From Actinobacillus lignieresii (GTDB taxonomy: Bacteria; Pseudomonadota; Gammaproteobacteria; Enterobacterales; Pasteurellaceae), in the NCBI RefSeq assembly GCF_900444945.1, contig NZ_UFRM01000001.1, forward strand, positions 6,001 through 70,000: a stretch of DNA of 64,000 nt. The letters are read 5' to 3'. The notes beneath the pieces are model-generated. The model did not search any database. It saw nothing but the letters and a program-made list of their open reading frames with translations, and had not been told where the DNA came from. Positions 1 through 9,245 of the stretch are shown in pieces; position 1 is the stretch's first letter, and each line of letters opens with the position of its first letter. A program made the translations under genes and the position numbers.

Positions 1-1056
1 CGGATGTTTGGTACGAGTCGCTTGCCATTCTACAAAAAGTTTGGTTTTTAACTGATCAACCACTTTTGGTAAATAGTATTCGGTACCCACCATAAATTGG
101 TGTTTTCTCTCGTTATTATCTCGACCGATTGCACGTTCAAGTCTATTGGTTTTATAAGCGTACATACCGTATGCACGCCAATCATCGGTTAAACGATGGT
201 ACACAAGGGTACGCACTTCTTTTTCGGTACGTTCGTTGCCCTGTACAGATTGGTTTTCGGTTTTACGGCGTTCTAAATCGACACCGAATGTGGTTTTATC
301 GTAAGTATATGCCGCACCGACCGAATAAGCATTACGGTCATAAGCCGGTGCCGAACCGATACGCTCAAAACGCTCGCGAGAGAAACCGGTCGCCACTTGT
401 ACGCTTTGTACGTCGTCAAATTTATGGTTATAAATTGAACCGAAACCCCATACGTCTTTACGATCTTGGCTTAAATCCATATTCGTATTTGAGCGTTGGT
501 TATGACCGCCGTAGTATGCACCGACTTTTAAGCCTTCAATACCTTTATACACATATTGTACTGAACGGCGTGCGCTGGAAACTAATAAACCGTCCGATAA
601 ACTTAAAGTATTTGGGATATCGGTTTGTTTTACTTCATCGGTAATTACCGTTTGGTTACCGTAAGTCACTTCACCGTATTGCTTATGACCGAAACCGGCG
701 TAAAGTTGATGAGCATAAATATGATCAAAATCGTGTTGAGAACTTGACACGCCACGCTCATCGGCACCGCGTAAACGCCATTCGACACGGCCTAAAGCGT
801 AAACACCGCTGCCGAGTTGTTGAGTTAAGCGGAAACCGAAACGTGAACCGTTATTTTGTACCGGTTTATTTACGTGATTACGAACCGCCGAACCGTTTTG
901 GTAAGTATCTTTAGTTGAAGTACTTGTCCATTTCACACGTGCAGAACCGATAAATTCCGCTTTAGTGCCGGTTGAATCTAAGTTAAATAATTCAACCGCT
1001 GATGCTGAGTTTGCCACAAAAGCAGACGCTAAAAGGGCTAATGCTGTTTTTTTCAT
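1..1056 (-). CDS. Gram-negative porin, OmpP2-like (3' end cut off by window)
   Basis: Trimeric outer-membrane general porin of the Gram-negative porin family, probably for passive diffusion of small hydrophilic solutes. 352 codons are present on the minus strand and the frame is still open at position 1, so the C-terminal strands are missing. The start ATG at 1056 follows a GGAG ribosome binding site. Residues 1-20 form a clear Sec signal peptide (MKKTALALLASAFVANSASA), with mature VELFNLD, typical of Pasteurellaceae P2-type porins. The rest alternates amphipathic strands with Tyr/Arg-rich segments (for example GAYYGG, VQVATGFSRERF). Family level is secure; which paralogue it is cannot be told without the C terminus. 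It is transcribed divergently from lpxB. Confidence 0.85.
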   Translation of the reverse strand, partial: MKKTALALLASAFVANSASAVELFNLDSTGTKAEFIGSARVKWTSTSTKDTYQNGSAVRNHVNKPVQNNGSRFGFRLTQQLGSGVYALGRVEWRLRGADERGVSSSQHDFDHIYAHQLYAGFGHKQYGEVTYGNQTVITDEVKQTDIPNTLSLSDGLLVSSARRSVQYVYKGIEGLKVGAYYGGHNQRSNTNMDLSQDRKDVWGFGSIYNHKFDDVQSVQVATGFSRERFERIGSAPAYDRNAYSVGAAYTYDKTTFGVDLERRKTENQSVQGNERTEKEVRTLVYHRLTDDWRAYGMYAYKTNRLERAIGRDNNERKHQFMVGTEYYLPKVVDQLKTKLFVEWQATRTKHP

Positions 1057-1085
1057 TTTCACTCCAAATGAAATATAAATCTGAA

Positions 1086-1115
1086 TTTATAGTTTACTTT
1101 GCATAAGGTTTTCAA
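1086..1115 (-). promoter_or_regulatory. Likely sigma-70 promoter of the porin gene
   Basis: On the minus strand TTGAAA (1110-1115) and TATAAA (1086-1091) are separated by 18 bp. They lie about 30 bp upstream of the porin start, which also has a GGAG ribosome binding site. This is a good match by eye; no transcription data. Confidence 0.5.
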
Positions 1116-1139
1116 TCAATCTGATTTTATTAGTTTATA

Positions 1140-1167
1140 TTGTGATTAGTTATAATCCGCCTATAAT
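1140..1167 (+). promoter_or_regulatory. Possible sigma-70 promoter of lpxB-sohB
   Basis: TTGTGA (1140-1145), a 16-bp spacer, then TATAAT (1162-1167), about 33 bp before the lpxB start. A second TATAAT lies at 1151-1156. The -35 match is only partial. Confidence 0.35.
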
Positions 1168-1200
1168 AAAAAGTAACGAATAACGTATGAGAGTTAAATT

Positions 1201-2382
1201 ATGGTAGAAAAAGAAGCACCTTTAATTGCGCTTGTCGCCGGTGAAATTTCAGGCGATATTCTCGGTGCGGGACTGATTAATGCATTGAAATTACACTATC
1301 CCAACGCCCGTTTTATCGGAGTTGCAGGCCCTCGAATGATACAAGCCGGTTGTGAAACGCTCTTCGATATGGAAGAACTGGCGGTCATGGGATTGGCGGA
1401 AGTGGTCAAACATTTGCCTCGTTTGCTTAAGCGTCGTAAACAAGTGATTGAAACAATGCTGGCGGAAAAGCCGGATATTTTTATCGGTATTGATGCGCCG
1501 GATTTTAATTTAACCGTTGAAGAAAAACTCAAAGCGAGCGGAATTAAAACCATTCATTATGTCAGTCCGTCGGTGTGGGCGTGGCGACAAAATCGAGTAC
1601 ATAAAATCGCACGGGCAACCAACTTAGTGTTGGCTTTTTTACCGTTTGAAAAAGCGTTTTATGATCGCTTTAATGTGCCTTGTCGTTTTATCGGACATAC
1701 GATGGCGGATACGATTGCGCTTAAGCCGAATCGTGCGGAAGCCTGTGTCGGTTTAAATTTGGACGAAGCACAACGTTACTTGGCGATTTTAGTCGGCAGT
1801 CGGGCGAGCGAAGTCGGCTTTTTAGCGGAGCCTTTCTTAAAAGCGGCGCAGATTCTGAAGCAAAAATATCCGGACTTACAATTTTTAGTACCGTTGGTAA
1901 ATGACAAACGAATCGCTCAATTCGAGCAAATTAAAGCGCAAGTTGCCCCCGAGTTGGATGTGCATATTCTAAAAGGTAATGCCCGCCAAGCGATGATTGC
2001 GGCGGAAGCGACATTACTTGCTTCCGGTACGGCGGCATTAGAGGGAATGTTATGCAAATCACCGATGGTAGTCGGTTATAAAATGAAAGCGACGACTTAC
2101 TGGCTGGCAAAACGTTTGGTAAAAACCAAATATATTTCCCTACCGAATTTATTAGCGGATGAAATGCTCGTTCCCGAATTGATTCAAGACGAATGTAATC
2201 CAGAAAATTTAGCTTGGTATTTGGGTAATTATTTGGCGGACGATGCAGACCATATAAAACAGCGAAACGAATTAAAACAGCGTTTTACTGAGCTACATAA
2301 ACTGATCCAATGTGATGCGGACGCTCAAGCCGCTCAAGCGGTTGTCGATGTATTGGAAGCGGACACAAGCGGTCAAAATTAA
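1201..2382 (+). CDS. lpxB: Lipid-A-disaccharide synthase LpxB
   Basis: Glycosyltransferase (GT19) that joins UDP-2,3-diacylglucosamine to lipid X (2,3-diacylglucosamine 1-phosphate) to give the lipid A disaccharide, at the inner face of the cytoplasmic membrane. The 393 aa match the family length. The N terminus has the LpxB signature [14 protein letters not shown] (residues 14-27), followed by GIDAPDFNL and [11 protein letters not shown], all diagnostic. The C-terminal half has the GT-B donor-site segment LASGTAALE. In many relatives lpxB directly follows lpxA; here the upstream neighbour is a divergent porin, so it has separated from the lpxD-fabZ-lpxA block. It is followed 29 bp later by sohB. 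A USS copy (ACAAGCGGT, 2365-2373) lies inside the last codons. Confidence 0.97.
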   Translation: MVEKEAPLIALVAGEISGDILGAGLINALKLHYPNARFIGVAGPRMIQAGCETLFDMEELAVMGLAEVVKHLPRLLKRRKQVIETMLAEKPDIFIGIDAPDFNLTVEEKLKASGIKTIHYVSPSVWAWRQNRVHKIARATNLVLAFLPFEKAFYDRFNVPCRFIGHTMADTIALKPNRAEACVGLNLDEAQRYLAILVGSRASEVGFLAEPFLKAAQILKQKYPDLQFLVPLVNDKRIAQFEQIKAQVAPELDVHILKGNARQAMIAAEATLLASGTAALEGMLCKSPMVVGYKMKATTYWLAKRLVKTKYISLPNLLADEMLVPELIQDECNPENLAWYLGNYLADDADHIKQRNELKQRFTELHKLIQCDADAQAAQAVVDVLEADTSGQN

Positions 2383-2411
2383 TTTTATTTTTACAAAAGG
2401 AACCTTACGGA

Positions 2412-3467
2412 ATGTGGAAAGAAATTCTACTTAATTACGGTATTTTCTTATTGGAATTACTGACGTTGTTCGGCATTGTTGCGGTGGTAGTGATGCTGAT
2501 TTTGGAAGCTAGAAAACAGCCTGAAAGCGGTGCGATTTCGATTACGAATCTGACTGAAAAATATCAGGAGCAACAAAAGTCTTTAGCGAATTTTTTCTTG
2601 AGTGAAGAAGCACAAAAACAAGCGGAAAAAGCGGAGAAAAAAGCGGCGAAAGAGAAAGCGAAGGCGGAGAAAAAACGTCTGAAAGAAGCCGGAGAGCATT
2701 CGGAGGAAGTGCAAAAGCCGCGCTTGTTTGTACTTAATTTTATCGGAGACGTTCAAGCGCATGCAGTGAGTTCTCTACGACGTGAAATTGATGCGGTTAT
2801 TTCTTTAGCGAATAAAGAAGATGAAGTGTTATTAAGATTGGAAAGTCCGGGCGGCGTGGTACACGGTTACGGTTTGGCGGCTTCACAATTACAGCGTTTG
2901 CGTGATCATAATATCCCGCTGACGGTGGCGGTCGATAAAGTGGCGGCAAGCGGCGGTTATATGATGGCGTGCGTAGCGAATAAAATCGTATCCGCACCGT
3001 TTGCCATTATCGGCTCGGTCGGTGTGGTGGCTCAAGTGCCGAATATTCACCGTTTACTGAAAAAACACGAAATTGATGTGGACGTGATGACCGCTGGCGA
3101 ATATAAACGCACGGTAACCTTAGTCGGCGAGAATACCGAGAAAGGCAAACAAAAATTCCAACAAGAATTGGAAGAAACTCACCAATTATTTAAACAATTC
3201 GTAGCGCAGAACCGCCCGCAATTGGATATTGAAAAAATCGCCACCGGCGAGCATTGGTTCGGTAAACAGGCGTTGGCACTCGACTTGGTTGATGAAATCA
3301 ATACCAGCGATGATTTATTGCTTAATGCGATCAAAGAAAAAGAGGTGATCGAATTGAAATTTAAACAGAAGAAAAACCTCACGCAACGTTTAGGCGAGCA
3401 AGTGGAACTTTCCGTAGAAAACGTGATCGCCAAGTTACTGCATAAGCAACGTTCAAATATGATGTAA
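2412..3467 (+). CDS. sohB: SohB, S49-family inner-membrane peptidase
   Basis: Signal-peptide-peptidase-like serine protease of family S49 with a periplasm-facing active site. 351 aa. An N-terminal membrane segment (about 8-30) is followed by a Lys/Ala/Glu-rich charged stretch (about 60-105, likely coiled coil) and the S49 fold. The catalytic serine should be the one in DKVAASGGYMMA and the catalytic lysine the one in AGEYKRTVT, the usual Ser/Lys dyad arrangement. It begins 29 bp after lpxB with an AAAAGGAA ribosome binding site and probably shares its transcript. Physiological substrates are not known for the family. Confidence 0.93.
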   Translation: MWKEILLNYGIFLLELLTLFGIVAVVVMLILEARKQPESGAISITNLTEKYQEQQKSLANFFLSEEAQKQAEKAEKKAAKEKAKAEKKRLKEAGEHSEEVQKPRLFVLNFIGDVQAHAVSSLRREIDAVISLANKEDEVLLRLESPGGVVHGYGLAASQLQRLRDHNIPLTVAVDKVAASGGYMMACVANKIVSAPFAIIGSVGVVAQVPNIHRLLKKHEIDVDVMTAGEYKRTVTLVGENTEKGKQKFQQELEETHQLFKQFVAQNRPQLDIEKIATGEHWFGKQALALDLVDEINTSDDLLLNAIKEKEVIELKFKQKKNLTQRLGEQVELSVENVIAKLLHKQRSNMM

Positions 3468-3480
3468 TCGAGTGTTAAGC

Positions 3481-3530
3481 AAGCGGTTCGATTTTGTGAA
3501 ATTTTTGCAAAATCGAACCGCTTATTTTTT
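3481..3530 (+). terminator. USS-type intrinsic terminator after sohB
   Basis: Perfect 16-bp inverted repeat (3481-3496 with 3508-3523) built from two opposed AAGCGGTTCGA copies, 11-nt loop, followed by a run of T. It ends the lpxB-sohB unit and insulates the dcw cluster. Confidence 0.85.
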
Positions 3531-3608
3531 TGGTTATGATCTTTACCAAACAAAACGCTAAAACAGCTTGCCCGATTAACAACTAATCTATAAAATTTGA
3601 TCTCTTAA

Positions 3609-3634
3609 GTGGGAAAAAGTGGTGTTTTGTGGAA
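3609..3634 (+). promoter_or_regulatory. MraZ operator: three GTGG boxes at 10-bp period
   Basis: GTGG occurs at 3609, 3619 and 3629, exactly one helical turn apart, in the contexts AAGTGGGA, AAGTGGTG and TTGTGGAA. Known MraZ proteins bind direct repeats of this kind (TGGGN with 5-nt spacers in E. coli, AAAGTG-type boxes in mollicutes) upstream of their own gene. A candidate -10 (TATAAA, 3589-3594) lies just upstream, so occupancy would block early transcription. The boxes are about 70 bp before mraZ. Confidence 0.75.
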
Positions 3635-3702
3635 TTTTTAGGAACTTTCCCTAAATTAACGAATCTTTTAAATGTATCAATAAGCTTGGCTAGGTTGGCA
3701 AA

Positions 3703-4161
3703 ATGTTTCGCGGCGTAACTTCAATCAGTATCGATAATAAAGGACGGATCGCTATTCCGACTCGTTATCGTGCCGAATTGCGTGAACAACACGAGGGCGT
3801 TTTGGTTTGCACCGTTGATATTCGCCAGCCGTGTTTATTGCTTTATCCGTTACATGAATGGGAAACGGTGGAACAAAAACTACTTGCGCTTTCCAATTTT
3901 GATCCGATGCAGCGCCGTATTCAGCGCGTAATGCAAGGTTTTGCAACCGAATGTGAAATGGATGCTGCGGGCAGAATTTTACTTAGCCCCACACTCAGAC
4001 AGCACGCACAGCTCGAGCAACAAATTATGTTGGTCGGGCAATTAAATAAATTTGAAATTTGGCAAGATAAACAGTGGCAATCACAAATTGCGGAAGATCT
4101 TGCCTTGGGCGGTTCGGCGGAAATGCTGAATTGCGAAGCCTTAAAAAACCTTTCTTTATAA
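3703..4161 (+). CDS. mraZ: MraZ, transcriptional regulator of the dcw cluster
   Basis: Ring-forming DNA-binding protein of the SpoVT/AbrB-like (MraZ) family, encoded first in dcw clusters and repressing its own operon. 152 aa, the normal length. Two copies of the fold are visible: residues 1-60 with [13 protein letters not shown] (the DxxGRhxhP motif) and 75-150 with [13 protein letters not shown]. The start ATG at 3703 gives the canonical [11 protein letters not shown] terminus, although the ribosome binding site is weak (TAGG). The GTGG boxes upstream are its expected target. rsmH follows after 25 bp. Confidence 0.97.
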   Translation: MFRGVTSISIDNKGRIAIPTRYRAELREQHEGVLVCTVDIRQPCLLLYPLHEWETVEQKLLALSNFDPMQRRIQRVMQGFATECEMDAAGRILLSPTLRQHAQLEQQIMLVGQLNKFEIWQDKQWQSQIAEDLALGGSAEMLNCEALKNLSL

Positions 4162-4186
4162 GATAAATAAGTGAGTTGGAAAAATA

Positions 4187-5128
4187 ATGAACGACACAGT
4201 CCATAAGCATATTACCGTATTGCTGCATGAAGCCGTTGACGGTTTGGCGATTAAGCCGAACGGTATTTACATAGACGGTACTTTCGGACGAGGCGGTCAT
4301 TCTCGACTCATTCTCTCAAAACTTTCCGAACAAGGTCGCTTAATTGCGACGGATCGTGACCCACGTGCAATTGCCGAAGCGAATACGATTAATGATGCTC
4401 GTTTTCAAATTGTACATACCGCTTTTTCTGCAATTCCCGAAGTATGCGAACAATTAGGCTTAACCGGCAAAATTGACGGTATTTTGCTTGATCTCGGCGT
4501 TTCTTCGCCGCAGCTTGATGATTCGGAACGCGGCTTCAGTTTTATGCGTGACGGGCCGCTTGATATGCGTATGGATACCACTAAAGGTTTATCGGCTGCC
4601 GAATGGTTGGCACAAGTTTCAGCGGACGATTTGGCGTGGGTGCTAAAAACCTTCGGTGAAGAACGTTTTGCCAAACGCATTGCACAAGCGGTCGTTTCTT
4701 ACAATAAATCTGCAACGGAAAAAATTTCTCGTACGCTTCAATTAGCGCAAATTATTGCTGATGCCGTGCCTTTCAAAGATAAGCATAAACATCCGGCAAC
4801 CCGTTCGTTTCAGGCTATCCGTATCTTTATTAACAGCGAGTTGGACGAGCTGGAGAAAGCGTTACAGTCGGCATTAAGCGTATTGGCGCCGGAAGGACGT
4901 TTATCGATTATCAGTTTCCATTCGTTAGAAGATCGAATGGTTAAACAATTTATGAAGAAAAACAGTAAGGGCATGGACGTGCCGAAAGGTTTACCTATTT
5001 TGGAGGCGGAATTAAATAAAAATATTCCGCTCAAAACCATCGGTAAAGCGATTATGCCGAGTGAGGCGGAAATCGAAGCAAACCCTCGCTCACGTAGTGC
5101 CGTATTACGTATTGCGGAAAAAAGATAG
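4187..5128 (+). CDS. rsmH: RsmH (MraW), 16S rRNA m4C1402 methyltransferase
   Basis: SAM-dependent N4-methylation of C1402 in 16S rRNA, which tunes the decoding centre. 313 aa, as in E. coli. Class I methyltransferase features: [13 protein letters not shown] at the N terminus, the SAM loop [14 protein letters not shown] (about 32-45), [13 protein letters not shown], and the family C-terminal block [14 protein letters not shown]. It is the second gene of the dcw cluster, its usual place, with ftsL starting 12 bp downstream. Confidence 0.97.
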   Translation: MNDTVHKHITVLLHEAVDGLAIKPNGIYIDGTFGRGGHSRLILSKLSEQGRLIATDRDPRAIAEANTINDARFQIVHTAFSAIPEVCEQLGLTGKIDGILLDLGVSSPQLDDSERGFSFMRDGPLDMRMDTTKGLSAAEWLAQVSADDLAWVLKTFGEERFAKRIAQAVVSYNKSATEKISRTLQLAQIIADAVPFKDKHKHPATRSFQAIRIFINSELDELEKALQSALSVLAPEGRLSIISFHSLEDRMVKQFMKKNSKGMDVPKGLPILEAELNKNIPLKTIGKAIMPSEAEIEANPRSRSAVLRIAEKR

Positions 5129-5140
5129 AGGATTTAGCGA

Positions 5141-5455
5141 ATGGCAAGTAATGAACGTTATCCGCTCCATCAAATTATTTTGGACGATTTAACCGGACAT
5201 AATAAGGTCGCTTTACTATTGATTATCGCAGTAGTGGTAACCGCAATCGGTACGATTTGGATTACCCATCAAACCCGTTTATTGACGGCGGAACAAGGGA
5301 AGCTCGTACAAGCGCAACGTAAACTTGAAAATCAATATATTCACTTACAATTAGAAGAAAATGCGAAAAGCCAGAAATCTCGAGTAGAAGCGGCGGCGGC
5401 AAGTTTCGGTTTACAGTCGATTAAAAAAGAGCAAGAAGTTATTTTGGTTGAATAA
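5141..5455 (+). CDS. ftsL: Cell division protein FtsL
   Basis: Small bitopic divisome protein that forms the FtsQLB complex and activates FtsWI. 104 aa. Short cytoplasmic N terminus, one membrane helix (about 22-42, VALLLIIAVVVTAIGTIW), then a periplasmic coiled coil rich in Gln/Glu/Leu (about 48-85). Sequence conservation is low in this family, so the call rests on this architecture plus position between rsmH and ftsI. Only three bases separate it from ftsI, consistent with translational coupling. Confidence 0.93.
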   Translation: MASNERYPLHQIILDDLTGHNKVALLLIIAVVVTAIGTIWITHQTRLLTAEQGKLVQAQRKLENQYIHLQLEENAKSQKSRVEAAAASFGLQSIKKEQEVILVE

Positions 5456-5458
5456 AGC

Positions 5459-7519
5459 ATGGCAAAGTCAGTTAAATTAAAGCGTAAACCTGCGGTAATA
5501 GAGCTGGTTATAGAGACAAAAAAGCAAACCGCTACGAAAAATGAGCCGAGTTACCTCCCGATTCGTTTCGGTATCGTCGGCGCTCTCATTTTCGTAATGG
5601 CGGCGATGCTGATTGCTAAAGCCGCACATATTCAATTATTTGATTCCGAACGTCTTATCAATGAAGCGAATAACCGTTCGTTGCGTACTAAAGAGCTGCC
5701 TTTTACCCGAGGACGTATTCTTGATCGTAACGGTCGATTCTTATCCATCAGTGTACCGATGTACTCTCTAACGCTTGACCCTCGCGAATATTTCGACAGC
5801 AAATTGCGCCGTACGCCGGAACGTTGGAAGCTGCTTGCGATGGAAATGGGTGCATCCAAAAGTAAAATCGAAAAAAGCGTTAATGATTTCATTGAGAAAA
5901 AGAACATCTCGAAAGAAAAAGTAGCCTTTGATCCTCGTTCCATCCTTAACACGAAAAGTGAAGATTACTGGACGCTTTTAGCGCAATCGACCGGGCTGGA
6001 TTACAATACGTTAATCCAATCGGTGAGAAATAATCCGAGTTCCGCATTCTTAATGCAGGAAATTTCCGCCTCGCAACTCGAACGTTCTAAACTTGAAGCG
6101 ATTGCCAAAGCAACCGGCGAAAAATATAACGACCTGATGGCGCGTTTATATAAAGCGGCGCGCCAGCGTTTTATCTACATCGCACGCCACGAGCCGGAGA
6201 GTATCGCCAATTATGCGCAAGAACTGAAAATCGACGGTATGGTATTGAAAGCCGAATCACGCCGTTTTTATCCGCTGGCGGAAGAAGCTTCGCAATTAAT
6301 CGGTTTTACCGATATTGATGACGTACACGGTACGGAAGGTTTAGAGCGTAGTTTCGATTCTTTATTAATCGGTAAAAACGGTCGCCAAGTGATTCGTAAA
6401 GATGCGCGCGGTAATGTGATTGAAAATATTCGCGATGAAAAACAATACGATCCGCAAGACGTTATGTTGAGTATTGATGAAGAATTACAATCCGAAGTGT
6501 ATAAAAAAATTAAAGAGGCGGTTATTGCCAATAATGCCGAATCCGGCACGGCGGTGTTAGTTGATGTGCAAACCGGCGAAATTTTGGCGATGGCGAATGC
6601 GCCTTCGTTTAACCCGAACAAACGGGACAGCTTTAAGCCGGAATTAATGCGTAACCGAGCGATTACCGATACTTTCGAGCCTGGTTCGACGGTTAAGCCG
6701 TTAGTGGTTTTAACCGCATTGCAAAACGGGGCGACTTATCGCGACGAAGTGATTAATACGCGTCCGTTTGTGGTAAACGGGCATACGATTAAAGACGTTG
6801 CGCCGCGTGAAAGTTTATCGCTGACCGGTATCTTACAGAAATCGAGTAATATCGGGGTGAGCCGTTTGGCGTTACGTATGCCGTCCACCGCACTGGTCGA
6901 TACCTATAGCAAGGTCGGTTTCGGTAAAGATACCGGTTTAGGCTTGGGCGAACAAAAAGGGACGAACGGCGATCGTAAACGTTGGTCGGATATTGAACGA
7001 GCAACCATGGCGTACGGTTACGGTTTAAATATTACACCGTTACAGCTTGCGCGAGCTTATGCGACCTTGGGAAGTTTCGGTATTTATCGACCGCTTTCGA
7101 TTACCAAAGTGGATCCGCCGGTTATCGGCGAACGAGTATTACCGGAAAAAATTACTCGTGACGTAGTGCATATGATGGAAAGTGTGGCGCAAAAAGGCGA
7201 AGGCGGTCAGAAAGCGATGGTGGAAGGTTATCGTGTGGCGGTGAAAACCGGTACGGCTCGTAAACTTGAAAAAGGGCAATACGTCGAAAAATATATTGCC
7301 TATACCGCAGGTGTTGCGCCGGCAAGCGATCCCCGCTTTGCCTTGGTTGTGTTGATTAACGAACCGAAAGCCGGACAATACTACGGCGGTTCGGTTTCCG
7401 CGCCGTTATTCTCGAGTATTATGGGCTATACCCTGAAAACGAGAAATATCAAACCGGATAACCTCACCGACACCGAAAGTGCCGTACGAGAAATTAAATT
7501 AGAACAAAAAGTAAATTAG
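5459..7519 (+). CDS. ftsI: FtsI (PBP3), septal peptidoglycan transpeptidase, with enlarged N-terminal module
   Basis: Class B penicillin-binding protein that cross-links septal peptidoglycan with FtsW. Membrane anchor about residues 36-57; transpeptidase motifs are all intact: S410-x-x-K413 in PGSTVKP, S462-x-N464 in KSSNIG, and K596-T-G in VKTGTA. At 686 aa it is clearly longer than E. coli (588) and H. influenzae (about 610) FtsI. The extra length lies in the N-terminal pedestal module, where residues about 122-160, 171-210 and 211-245 look like three tandem versions of one helical unit ([45 protein letters not shown]); H. influenzae appears to have one. The catalytic domain is otherwise normal. 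Confidence 0.97.
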   Translation: MAKSVKLKRKPAVIELVIETKKQTATKNEPSYLPIRFGIVGALIFVMAAMLIAKAAHIQLFDSERLINEANNRSLRTKELPFTRGRILDRNGRFLSISVPMYSLTLDPREYFDSKLRRTPERWKLLAMEMGASKSKIEKSVNDFIEKKNISKEKVAFDPRSILNTKSEDYWTLLAQSTGLDYNTLIQSVRNNPSSAFLMQEISASQLERSKLEAIAKATGEKYNDLMARLYKAARQRFIYIARHEPESIANYAQELKIDGMVLKAESRRFYPLAEEASQLIGFTDIDDVHGTEGLERSFDSLLIGKNGRQVIRKDARGNVIENIRDEKQYDPQDVMLSIDEELQSEVYKKIKEAVIANNAESGTAVLVDVQTGEILAMANAPSFNPNKRDSFKPELMRNRAITDTFEPGSTVKPLVVLTALQNGATYRDEVINTRPFVVNGHTIKDVAPRESLSLTGILQKSSNIGVSRLALRMPSTALVDTYSKVGFGKDTGLGLGEQKGTNGDRKRWSDIERATMAYGYGLNITPLQLARAYATLGSFGIYRPLSITKVDPPVIGERVLPEKITRDVVHMMESVAQKGEGGQKAMVEGYRVAVKTGTARKLEKGQYVEKYIAYTAGVAPASDPRFALVVLINEPKAGQYYGGSVSAPLFSSIMGYTLKTRNIKPDNLTDTESAVREIKLEQKVN

Positions 7520-7542
7520 AACAGAATAAATTAGGTAACAAT

Positions 7543-9045
7543 ATGAAACGTTTACTTCCCTTTCTCACCGAACTTGATGCTTGGGTGACGGAATTAAAAC
7601 CGCTTAAGCAAATGACGTTGGATTCTCGCCAAGTTGATGAAGGCGATCTGTTTGTGGCGTTAAAAGGGCATCAAGTGGATGGTCGCCGATTTATTCAAAA
7701 AGCGATTGAGCAAGGCGCAGCTTTAGTCTTGGCGGAAGCGGACGAAGGGCAGGACGAAATTGAGTTAGATGCGAAATTTGCAAAATATAACTTAGATCGT
7801 ACCGCTTGTAAGGTGGTTTCAGTGCCGAATTTGGCGCGTATTTTGTCGGAAATTGCCGGTGCGTTTTATGCCAATCCGTCTGAAAAACTCACTCTCGTAG
7901 GTGTAACCGGCACGAACGGCAAGACCACAAGCGCTCAATTACTTGCCCAATGGCACAATCTATTAGGCGGAAAATCGGCGGTAATGGGGACGATCGGTAA
8001 CGGTTTATACGGCAAAGTACAAGAAGCGGCAAATACCACCGGTTCGGCGATTGAAGTACAGCGTAATTTAGCTAGCTTTGTGGAAATGGGCGCTGATTTT
8101 TGTGCGATGGAAGTGTCTTCGCACGGCTTGGCTCAATATCGTGCGGAAGCGTTAAGCTATGATTTAGCGGTGTTCACTAATTTAAGCCGTGATCATCTCG
8201 ATTACCACAAGACAATGGAAGAATATGCACAAGCAAAATTCCGTTTGTTTAGCGAATTAGATACCAAAGCACAAGTATTAAACGCTGATGATGAAGTCGG
8301 GCGTGAATGGTTGGCAAAATTGCCGAATGCGGTTGCCGTCAGTACCGATGCGAGCTTTAGTAGCGAGCATAAATTCGTTAAAGCGACCGATGTGAGCTTT
8401 AGCTTACAAGGTGTAAAAATTGCGTTTGAATCAAGTTGGGGCAACGGCGAGTTGGATAGCCGTTTAATCGGTGCATTTAACGTCAATAATTTACTCACAG
8501 CATTAGCCGGCTTATTAGTGCTTGGTCACGATTTACAAAAATTAATTGAAACTGCACCGCTTCTGCAAGGGGTTGCGGGACGTATGGAATGTGTCGTTTC
8601 GCAAAAAAATCCGCAAAATAGGCCGCTTGTATTAGTCGATTACGCTCATACGCCGGATGCGTTGGAAAAAGCCTTGCAAGCGGCACGATTGCATACCGAA
8701 GGCGAGCTTTATTGTATTTTCGGTTGCGGTGGTGATCGTGATGCGGGTAAACGCCCGATGATGGCGGCGATTGCCGAAGAACTTGCGGATAAAGTGATTG
8801 CGACTGATGACAACCCGAGAACCGAAGATAATGCCAAAATTATGGCGGATATTCTCAAAGGTTTCGTTCAAGTGGAGAAAGTACAAGTAATCCACGATCG
8901 TGAACAAGCAATTAAAACCGCAATTGAACAAGCGAATGGAAAAGATGTGATTTTAATTGCCGGTAAAGGGCATGAGGACTACCAGATTATCGGCACGACT
9001 AAGCATCATTTTTCGGATCAGGAGACAGCGGCTAAATACCTGTAA
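7543..9045 (+). CDS. murE: MurE, UDP-MurNAc-tripeptide synthetase (meso-DAP adding)
   Basis: Cytoplasmic Mur ligase adding meso-diaminopimelate to UDP-MurNAc-L-Ala-D-Glu. 500 aa. ATP loop [11 protein letters not shown] (about 123-133), central domain with LSRDHLDYH, and the DNPR motif (in TDDNPRTED) that selects meso-DAP over lysine, as expected for a Gram-negative. C-terminal GKGHEDYQ is the other signature. It follows ftsI by 23 bp. Unusually, 200 bp separate it from murF. Confidence 0.97.
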   Translation: MKRLLPFLTELDAWVTELKPLKQMTLDSRQVDEGDLFVALKGHQVDGRRFIQKAIEQGAALVLAEADEGQDEIELDAKFAKYNLDRTACKVVSVPNLARILSEIAGAFYANPSEKLTLVGVTGTNGKTTSAQLLAQWHNLLGGKSAVMGTIGNGLYGKVQEAANTTGSAIEVQRNLASFVEMGADFCAMEVSSHGLAQYRAEALSYDLAVFTNLSRDHLDYHKTMEEYAQAKFRLFSELDTKAQVLNADDEVGREWLAKLPNAVAVSTDASFSSEHKFVKATDVSFSLQGVKIAFESSWGNGELDSRLIGAFNVNNLLTALAGLLVLGHDLQKLIETAPLLQGVAGRMECVVSQKNPQNRPLVLVDYAHTPDALEKALQAARLHTEGELYCIFGCGGDRDAGKRPMMAAIAEELADKVIATDDNPRTEDNAKIMADILKGFVQVEKVQVIHDREQAIKTAIEQANGKDVILIAGKGHEDYQIIGTTKHHFSDQETAAKYL

Positions 9046-9051
9046 CTTGTC

Positions 9052-9182
9052 ACTTTCTTTGCTTCGCCAAAGAAAGTAACCAAAGAAAGGCGACCCCAGA
9101 TTTTCCTTTTTCCTCTGTTTATTGCTAACTTTTGGGACGAATTTTTCAAACTCGCTTGACACGAAAAATTGTCCTCAAAAGT
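9052..9182. repeat. Intergenic hairpin element between murE and murF
   Basis: Two inverted repeats fill most of the 200-bp gap. The first is a perfect 10-bp stem (9052-9061 with 9068-9077, loop CTTCGC) embedded in a CTTTG/CAAAG-rich stretch. The second is a roughly 20-bp imperfect pair (9128-9147 with 9163-9182) with ends ACTTTTG and CAAAAGT. Neither has a following T run, so they do not look like terminators. The composition suggests a small dispersed repeat inserted into the operon; copies elsewhere cannot be checked here. Confidence 0.5.
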
Positions 9183-9245
9183 TTACGCAACCGCTTCGGA
9201 GGAAAATAGGGGGAATGCAATAAATAGACTGAAGATAGATATTCA

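Noticed and set aside
129..644. 171-codon plus-strand open frame
   Set aside because: It lies inside the minus-strand porin, which has a signal peptide, ribosome binding site and porin-like strands; the plus-strand translation is Arg/Tyr-rich and has no family resemblance.
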